Below are positions 59,238-64,000 of a stretch of 64,000 nucleotides of DNA, piece by piece. The stretch comes from an uncultured Clostridia bacterium. GTDB taxonomy: Bacteria; Bacillota; Clostridia; Lachnospirales; Anaerotignaceae. The translations under genes and the position numbers were made by a program. The notes below the pieces were generated by a model. It was given only the letters and a program-made list of their open reading frames with translations. It was not told the origin of the DNA and searched no databases. The stretch lies in NCBI GenBank assembly GCA_944378105.1, contig CALWGC010000020.1, positions 123,184-187,183 on the forward strand. Reading direction: 5' to 3'. Positions within the stretch are counted from its first letter, which is position 1; each line of letters starts with the position of its first letter.

Positions 59238-59851
59238 TGTTCCTGCCACCATTCCACCACCTTCCATTTGATTTCCACTTCATCACTTGTTACCATACTA
59301 TATGCTTCCGGCGAGAGAATATGCCCCATCTTTTTCACATCCAGCGTCTCCTCCGTCCCTTCTTCCACCAGGCAAAGGGAGGGATAGAGCACGCACCAAA
59401 AATTTTCTCCCTCTGCCGCGCCCAGGCGGATGTTGACGGCGTCATACACCCCGGCCGGCAGCGTAATGTCTCCATATTGTTTCACCGGAAAGCGGCAAGG
59501 CGCCACTTTCACTTCCGCCCCATAAGGGGCCTGGTTTTCTTCCAATACCTCTTCTGCAATGGCTTTCATTCGCGGCGCTTCTTCTTTTGCCACTTGAAAC
59601 GCCTCTTCTTTGGAGGAGGCCGCCGAAAACAACGGTTCCATTTCCGCCAAAACGGCATTTCGTACCTTCATCTTCAGCGCCTGATCCGCCGATGCATTGC
59701 TGTTGGCCACCACATGAAACCGCACCAACTCAGCGGCAATGTCCTGCTGCATCTGCTGTGCATAAGACGCCGCCGATGCCGTCAGTACAAAAAACGCCAC
59801 CATCATCCCACAACCAAACGAAAGCAATCCTTGTTTCCATTGTCGTTTCAT
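59216..59851 (-). CDS. spoIIR: Stage II sporulation protein R
   Basis: A 211-residue exported protein: N-terminal signal (SFGCGMMVAFFVLTASAASY) and the SpoIIR core (VRFHVVANSNASADQALKMK-VRNAVL, then APCRFPVKQYGDITLPAGVY). It is made in the forespore under sigma-F and triggers sigma-E activation through SpoIIGA. It starts 10 bases after gerC, which is an unusual place: SpoIIR is needed early in sporulation, the Ger genes late. Confidence 0.92.
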   Translation of the reverse strand: MKRQWKQGLLSFGCGMMVAFFVLTASAASYAQQMQQDIAAELVRFHVVANSNASADQALKMKVRNAVLAEMEPLFSAASSKEEAFQVAKEEAPRMKAIAEEVLEENQAPYGAEVKVAPCRFPVKQYGDITLPAGVYDAVNIRLGAAEGENFWCVLYPSLCLVEEGTEETLDVKKMGHILSPEAYSMVTSDEVEIKWKVVEWWQEQWGEDNW

Positions 59852-59861
59852 TTCCTTCACC

Positions 59862-60854
59862 TCAAGGCTCAGTCTGACCCACACCACTGCTTGCCATACC
59901 TGCCGAGGAAAAAACGGCATCGGTTTTGACCGCAAGTTCCACGCCCTTTCGTTCCTTTACGCCAATTTCTTCCAAGGCCGAAAGTCCTTCGGTTGCTTGT
60001 TTTGTCACCGTTTGGGAAAAGGCGTCTAAACAAAGCTTTTCCTGGGTGGGGTCGGTCAGGTCAAAGGGCCCACTTTGCAACACTTCCCCTTGGACGAAAA
60101 TGGATACTTCCATCTGTTCTCCTTGGGCCACATGGGCACTGCGCCGGTTTACCCGCACCGATAGGGGCTTTCCTTCCACCAAAAAAGTCACCACGCGGCC
60201 ACTGCCTTCCTTGCCACACCAGGTGAGATTGGCCGTTTCTTCTCCCGTCAACTGCCCCAAGTATTGCCCGTCGGAGCGCACCGCACAGCCAGAAAGCAAC
60301 ACTCCGTCTTCTTCCACCTGGGCCCAGGGCAAAAGTAGCGTCGCCCCTTCTGCTGCCTTCTCCTCCAAGTCTTTTAAATAAACGGGAAATGTCTCTTCCC
60401 AGTCCCCTTTGTTGTTTTGATAAAACTGGTCTATGGTGCCACTTTCTCCTTCGCATAAGGCCAGTACCACTTTCCCCGCATCTTCCGCCGCCGTCACATA
60501 CGTCTTTAAGGACAGCACCTGTTCGGTACAGAGGGTTTGAGCCACATCTTTCAGTGCCCGTTCTTCTTTTAGCAGTCCTTCCCCCAATACGATGGTTTTC
60601 GTATGTCCATAATAAATGGTGCGGCTCTGCTTGGCCTCCTGCGCCGCCATGGCCCGGGCCAAGGTTTCTCCCTGGCCTTCCCGGCTGGTCATTTGTCCGG
60701 CATCGTCGCTGATCCCCAACGTCACTTTCAGCGTTCCGTCGGGCAGTGCATCAATGGCCATGGTCTGCACAAAATCCCGCTCGTCAATCTCTCTGGCATC
60801 ATAACACCCACAAAGCAACACCATCGCCAGCCATACAAACACCCATTTTTTCAT
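59862..60854 (-). CDS. gerC: Spore germination receptor lipoprotein, GerAC family
   Basis: A 330-residue lipoprotein with lipobox LLCGC (Cys about 17) and YDAREIDERDFVQTMAID, the family start. It is the C subunit of a GerA-type germinant receptor at the spore inner membrane. The ATG overlaps the gerB stop (ATGA). Confidence 0.92.
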   Translation of the reverse strand: MKKWVFVWLAMVLLCGCYDAREIDERDFVQTMAIDALPDGTLKVTLGISDDAGQMTSREGQGETLARAMAAQEAKQSRTIYYGHTKTIVLGEGLLKEERALKDVAQTLCTEQVLSLKTYVTAAEDAGKVVLALCEGESGTIDQFYQNNKGDWEETFPVYLKDLEEKAAEGATLLLPWAQVEEDGVLLSGCAVRSDGQYLGQLTGEETANLTWCGKEGSGRVVTFLVEGKPLSVRVNRRSAHVAQGEQMEVSIFVQGEVLQSGPFDLTDPTQEKLCLDAFSQTVTKQATEGLSALEEIGVKERKGVELAVKTDAVFSSAGMASSGVGQTEP

Positions 60855-61876
60855 GCCCTGCTCCTTTCTTTGAGAAACAGTCCCAAAATCAAGATCAAAC
60901 TAAGCCCGTTCATCCAAAGCAGCCCTTGCAAAAAGAACATGGCCGCCGCCTCTGTCACAACCAACTGGGCCAAGGCCAACATCACCACCGCCGCCCCCAA
61001 GGCGTACCAGCGTTCCTTTCCCCGCTGCACCACCTGGGCAAACTGCCAGCCGCAAAAAAACAGACAACTCCACAAAAACAAAAACACACTCCAAAGCCAG
61101 ACCCCCACCATCCAAACATCCTGTCGCTCCACAAACAGCAACGGAAAATCGATGGTGTCCATCAACTGTAATAAGGGATAGCGGCGAATGGTCATTCCCG
61201 TGCCGCCAAAGACCGCATAGGATAACGCCGTTAAGGCCGCCAACACCAGCGCCAATAGCACGCCAGACAAAGCCACGGCCTTGCCTGCCTTTTTCTGGCT
61301 ACAAAACGCCGATGCAAACAATATATTTTCCACTCCAAAACCGGAAAGTGCCACCAGTCCAATGGTTTTGCCTGCGCCCACCGGCGCCGAAGGCACCAGT
61401 TTTTCCAGCTCCACCCCCGCCATGCTAAAGGCACAAACGGCAAATAAAATCAGCACCACCGGCAACAACAACACTTCCGCCGCCCGCCCCCGGCAGGCCG
61501 GGCCCTTTGTGACGCCATACCATAACAGCAAAACCATAGCCCCTTCCGTCAAAACCAACGGCGTCTTGGGTAACAGCAGCACCGATAAACTGCCCGCCAT
61601 CAGCCGTAGCCAAACAGCGCCCTGCAACAAGTTCTTCCCTGCAAAAAACAACAGTAAAACACGCCCTAAACCGCTTTGAGCCAATTCCTTTCCAGAACAT
61701 TCTGCCGCCATGGCGCCAAAGAGCGCCCAAACCAAAACCCCGCATCCCAGCCAAACGGCACAGTAACCCCCGCCCCATTTGGCCACCATGGAAGGAAGAT
61801 AAAGCATGGAAATGCCCAGCAAATCCAAAAAGAACAATACCTGTATCTGTCGTACCGAAAGGGAATGATTGGTCAT
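60851..61876 (-). CDS. gerB: Spore germination receptor permease subunit, GerAB family
   Basis: A 341-residue APC-superfamily membrane protein with about ten helices (QIQVLFFLDLLGISMLYLPS, GAVWLRLMAGSLSVLLLPKT). It is the germinant-binding channel of the receptor. GGAGG is 8 bases before ATG 61876, which overlaps the stop of the small ORF upstream. Confidence 0.9.
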   Translation of the reverse strand: MTNHSLSVRQIQVLFFLDLLGISMLYLPSMVAKWGGGYCAVWLGCGVLVWALFGAMAAECSGKELAQSGLGRVLLLFFAGKNLLQGAVWLRLMAGSLSVLLLPKTPLVLTEGAMVLLLWYGVTKGPACRGRAAEVLLLPVVLILFAVCAFSMAGVELEKLVPSAPVGAGKTIGLVALSGFGVENILFASAFCSQKKAGKAVALSGVLLALVLAALTALSYAVFGGTGMTIRRYPLLQLMDTIDFPLLFVERQDVWMVGVWLWSVFLFLWSCLFFCGWQFAQVVQRGKERWYALGAAVVMLALAQLVVTEAAAMFFLQGLLWMNGLSLILILGLFLKERSRA

Positions 61877-61992
61877 AGAAAATTCCTCCGTTTTTCGCCT
61901 GATGGCGGCAACTGTTTTTCTTGTTCCAGTTTTTGCTGTGGGTGTGGAAAGGAGCGAATCCTTTGCCGGCTCTTTCTTTTTTTCCCTCTCAT
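61873..61992 (-). CDS. 39-codon basic small ORF between gerA and gerB
   Basis: ATG at 61992 overlaps the gerA stop (ATGA); GGAGG lies 8 bases upstream within the gerA end. The TGA overlaps the gerB ATG in the same way. The product starts MRGKKRKSRQRIRSFPHPQQ and is rich in Lys, Arg and Gln with no hydrophobic helix. Seen: perfect ribosome site and double ATGA overlap. Inferred: that it is translated and coupled to gerA and gerB. No match to a family known to me. Confidence 0.55.
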   Translation of the reverse strand: MRGKKRKSRQRIRSFPHPQQKLEQEKQLPPSGEKRRNFL

Positions 61993-63449
61993 TTTTGTCT
62001 CCTCCCCACACGCCAACGGTTTTTGATGGTGGCAAAAATCGGTCTTCTTTTCATCCATCCCAACGGCGCACGCCAAAACGTATCCTGCCAATCGGTGCCG
62101 TCGTTGGCTTCGCCGCTGCAAAAGGGGTATAAATAAGGAATGCCAAAGCTTTCCGTTGCACAAAGGCTCACCAAAAGGGCCAAGCAACCCAAATAAAAAC
62201 CATACAGACCAAAAAAAGCCGCCGCAAACAGCAATCCAATTTTCATCACCCGCAGTGCATTGACCAACGCCAAATTGGGCACCGCAAAACTGCAAATGCC
62301 AGAAAAAGCCGCCAAAATCACCACCGCCGGGCCAACCAGCCCGGCCTCCACCGCCGACTGACCAATGACAATGCCACCCACCACGCCAATGGTACTGCTG
62401 ACAGGCGATGGCAGCCGAATCCCCGCTTCTCGCAGCAATTCAAAGGCCAGCTCCATCAACAGCACTTCCACCACCGTCGGAAACGGTACACTGCTGCGCC
62501 CTTCGGCAATTTTTAACGCCAACGGCGACGGAATCAAGTGGGGATGATAGACCACCAGCGCCACATAAAGCCCCGGCAGCCCCGCCGCGGCTACAGCGGC
62601 CACAAACCGCAATAGCCTGGTCAAAGACATGACTTCCCACCGGGCATAATAGTCATCGGCGGCCTGAAAAAACACATTGAGGGTAGCCGGTACTAGAATC
62701 GCCGTGGGCGAATTATCGGCCAGTATGGCAATGCGCCCTTCACAGATACTGGCTGCCGTTTTGTCTGGCCGCTCCGTCAACTGCATGGTGGGAAAAAGGC
62801 CCCGCCTCCCCTCCATCCATTGGACAATCTGCCCGCTGTCGGTGACGGCATCCACATCAATTTCCTGTAACCGGCGCATGGTTTCTGCCAAAATTTCCGG
62901 CCGCACCACATCTTTGAGGTATAACACCGCCACGTCCGTTTGACTGCGGCGGCCAATGCGCATCCGCTTCACTTGCAAAGACGGGTCTTTCATCCGGCGA
63001 CGCACCAAAACAATATTAAACGCCCCCACTTCCGTAAAGGCGTCTTTGGCCCCTTGCAGCGCCACTTCGTTTTTTGCTTCGCTGACGCCACGATTGGGCC
63101 AACCCTTTGTGGTAATCTCCAAGGCCGCATCATCGCCATCGGCCAAAAGCAGCGTATCTCCCCAAAGGATGCCCACCACCGCTTCTTCCACCGTCCGCAC
63201 TTGTTTGATCTCCCCAACGGCAATGGCATTTTCCTGCAAAAATGTGGCGGTGCCGCCAAACGCCTGCCGTTGCATCAAGTTGGTCAGTACGGCCTGCTGC
63301 ACGGCCTCGTTATTGACCATATTATCGGTATAAGCCAGTAACAGTTGGGTTTTTCCACACCATAAGTCTTTCAAAACCACATCTTCGGCACCGGAAAGGG
63401 CCTCTTGTAACCGGCGCTTGTTGTTTGCCAAATTTTTTTCGAAATTCAT
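61989..63449 (-). CDS. gerA: Spore germination receptor, GerAA family
   Basis: A 486-residue protein with a soluble N-terminal domain (VVLKDLWCGKTQLLLAYTDN; ALEITTKGWPNRGVSEAKNE; PSLQVKRMRIGRRSQTDVAV) and four to five C-terminal helices (LLRFVAAVAAAGLPGLYVAL, SSTIGVVGGIVIGQSAVEAG). It is the A subunit of the germinant receptor. Basic C-terminal tail (KNRWRVGRRQK). Possible forespore promoter at 63465-63494. Confidence 0.95.
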   Translation of the reverse strand: MNFEKNLANNKRRLQEALSGAEDVVLKDLWCGKTQLLLAYTDNMVNNEAVQQAVLTNLMQRQAFGGTATFLQENAIAVGEIKQVRTVEEAVVGILWGDTLLLADGDDAALEITTKGWPNRGVSEAKNEVALQGAKDAFTEVGAFNIVLVRRRMKDPSLQVKRMRIGRRSQTDVAVLYLKDVVRPEILAETMRRLQEIDVDAVTDSGQIVQWMEGRRGLFPTMQLTERPDKTAASICEGRIAILADNSPTAILVPATLNVFFQAADDYYARWEVMSLTRLLRFVAAVAAAGLPGLYVALVVYHPHLIPSPLALKIAEGRSSVPFPTVVEVLLMELAFELLREAGIRLPSPVSSTIGVVGGIVIGQSAVEAGLVGPAVVILAAFSGICSFAVPNLALVNALRVMKIGLLFAAAFFGLYGFYLGCLALLVSLCATESFGIPYLYPFCSGEANDGTDWQDTFWRAPLGWMKRRPIFATIKNRWRVGRRQK

Positions 63450-63464
63450 TTCATCACCCTTCGA

Positions 63465-63494
63465 TAGTTTGCCACTTCGAAGTGGGGATTATGC
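63465..63494 (-). promoter_or_regulatory. Possible sigma-G promoter of the ger operon
   Basis: On the minus strand GCATA (63490-63494), 18 bp, CAAACTA (63465-63471), close to the sigma-G pattern GHATR-N18-CATNHTA with one mismatch in the -10. The spacer contains the palindrome CCACTTCGAAGTGG (63472-63485). The leader would be only about 8 bases long, which counts against it. Confidence 0.35.
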
Positions 63495-63724
63495 AAAAAA
63501 AGGAAGGCCAAAAAGCGTTTTCCCAAGAAGAAACCATTGTTTTTGTTTTCTTCTTCCCTTCTTAGAAATTGCGATAGTAGTCTTCAGAAAAAACAACCTC
63601 AGCAAAAAGAAAATAACAGCAATCCCTTGTATATAAGGATTTCTGCCATCTTTGTTTTCTTAGGAAGCTGTGCCGAAAGAAATCTTCATTTTTATTCTCC
63701 TTCTTTTCTTATGTTTCCACACAA

Positions 63725-63758
63725 AAAAAGACGGGGACTTGCGTCCCCGTCTCGTTTG
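63725..63758 (-). terminator. Terminator of the right-edge gene
   Basis: GACGGGGAC (from 63730) pairs with GTCCCCGTC (to 63752), with an A run giving the U tract on the minus strand. Confidence 0.8.
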
Positions 63759-63805
63759 TGGTTTTGGGTATTGCGTTTACTTCGCGCTTCTTACGGAACT
63801 AACAA

Positions 63806-64000
63806 TTAGTTCAGAGTAGCGGTCTTGGTTGCATCGTCCCAAGCGATCTTGCTGTCGTTCAGGCCCAGTGCATAACCCAGGTCTCTCAGAGGAATGAAAG
63901 CTCTTTCGCCAGTGATTTCAACAGCTGCCTGCATCTGAACAGGTACACCGTTGATGTTCATGGTGTTGGAACCAACAGTCATGCTGATGACACGAGAACC
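63806..64000 (-). CDS. Copper-amine-oxidase N-terminal-like domain protein (C-terminus only)
   Basis: The 64 visible residues run to a TAA at 63808-63806: VGSNTMNINGVPVQMQAAVE, AFIPLRDLGYALGL, IAWDDATKTATLN. This is the second repeat of the CAO-N-like domain, placed at the C-terminus here. The rest lies outside the window. Codons are strongly optimised (CTG, GTT, ATC), so it is likely abundant. Confidence 0.85.
   Translation of the reverse strand, partial: GSRVISMTVGSNTMNINGVPVQMQAAVEITGERAFIPLRDLGYALGLNDSKIAWDDATKTATLN

Larger units (their letters stand above)
63450..63805. other. 356-base gap before gerA
   Basis: From left: a palindrome and possible sigma-G promoter, a hairpin of the repeat family (about 63617-63648), and the terminator of the right-edge gene. 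No gene seen. Confidence 0.55.

Noticed and set aside
1..64000. CRISPR arrays, insertion sequences, integrases, rRNA genes
   Set aside because: No repeat-spacer pattern, transposase or recombinase motif, or rRNA-like sequence was found on reading both strands.

Overview
The window reads as chromosome of a spore-forming, anaerobic member of the Clostridia (Bacillota) with roughly half G+C. It carries spore genes (yabP/yabQ, spmA/spmB, spoIIR, sleB, a GerA-type germinant receptor), a ferredoxin-linked 2-oxoacid oxidoreductase, an N-terminal-rubredoxin rubrerythrin, the WalRK system and S-layer-homology proteins. No prophage, insertion sequence or CRISPR array is visible. Most genes are on the minus strand and have strong AGGAGG ribosome sites; many intergenic gaps hold clear TTGACA/TATAAT promoters and hairpin terminators.

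Layout. 1-1.6 kb: yabQ, yabP, rqcP, HU. 1.7-4.7 kb: copper operon copA-csoR, with a CopZ module at the 3' end of copA that has its own ribosome site. 4.9-9.9 kb: secreted 5'-nucleotidase, cupin, rlmH, yycJ, murA. 10-18.1 kb: the wal region, transcribed ispE-gntR-lysM/G5-walR-walK and then an Ig-like exported protein-yycH-yycI. The second part has its own promoter under four perfectly phased WalR-type hexamers. 18.3-23.2 kb: secreted copper-amine-oxidase-N-like protein, two acyltransferase-like genes, panE. 23.4-24.4 kb: rpsF-ssb-rpsR. 24.4-28.4 kb: a PadR/HAAS/DUF4825 operon, a frameshifted degV, an SLH protein, a lipoprotein. 28.5-35.4 kb: glgP, a split chromate transporter, prfA, prmC, DUF1385, rpmE. 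35.5-38.4 kb: rho and a transmembrane coiled-coil LysM protein.

38.6-41.3 kb: a three-gene operon of a LarA-like (nickel-pincer family) protein with two conserved-looking proteins I do not recognise; this is the best candidate for an undescribed system. 41.8-45.5 kb: a YgjP-type zinc protease and an M16C peptidase. 46-49.2 kb: rubrerythrin under a hybrid Fur/PerR-like box, a SLOG protein, three XRE regulators (two tandem paralogues), a PF06541 membrane protein. 49.3-52 kb: tRNA-Arg(CCG), an amidohydrolase, spmA/spmB. 52-55.7 kb: a vor/kor-type 2-oxoacid:ferredoxin oxidoreductase operon divergent from an IclR regulator. 55.8-58.4 kb: an M20 amidohydrolase remnant, an AbrB-like protein, murI, ddl. 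58.6-63.4 kb: a chained gerA-(39-codon ORF)-gerB-gerC-spoIIR-sleB cluster. The right edge holds the C-terminus of another copper-amine-oxidase-N-like protein.

How it fits together: cell-wall synthesis and its control (WalRK, murA, murI, ddl, yycJ, LysM proteins) and sporulation/germination genes dominate, with anaerobic energy metabolism, metal and oxygen stress defence, and translation genes between them. All names come from reading sequence motifs and gene order; no database search was run.
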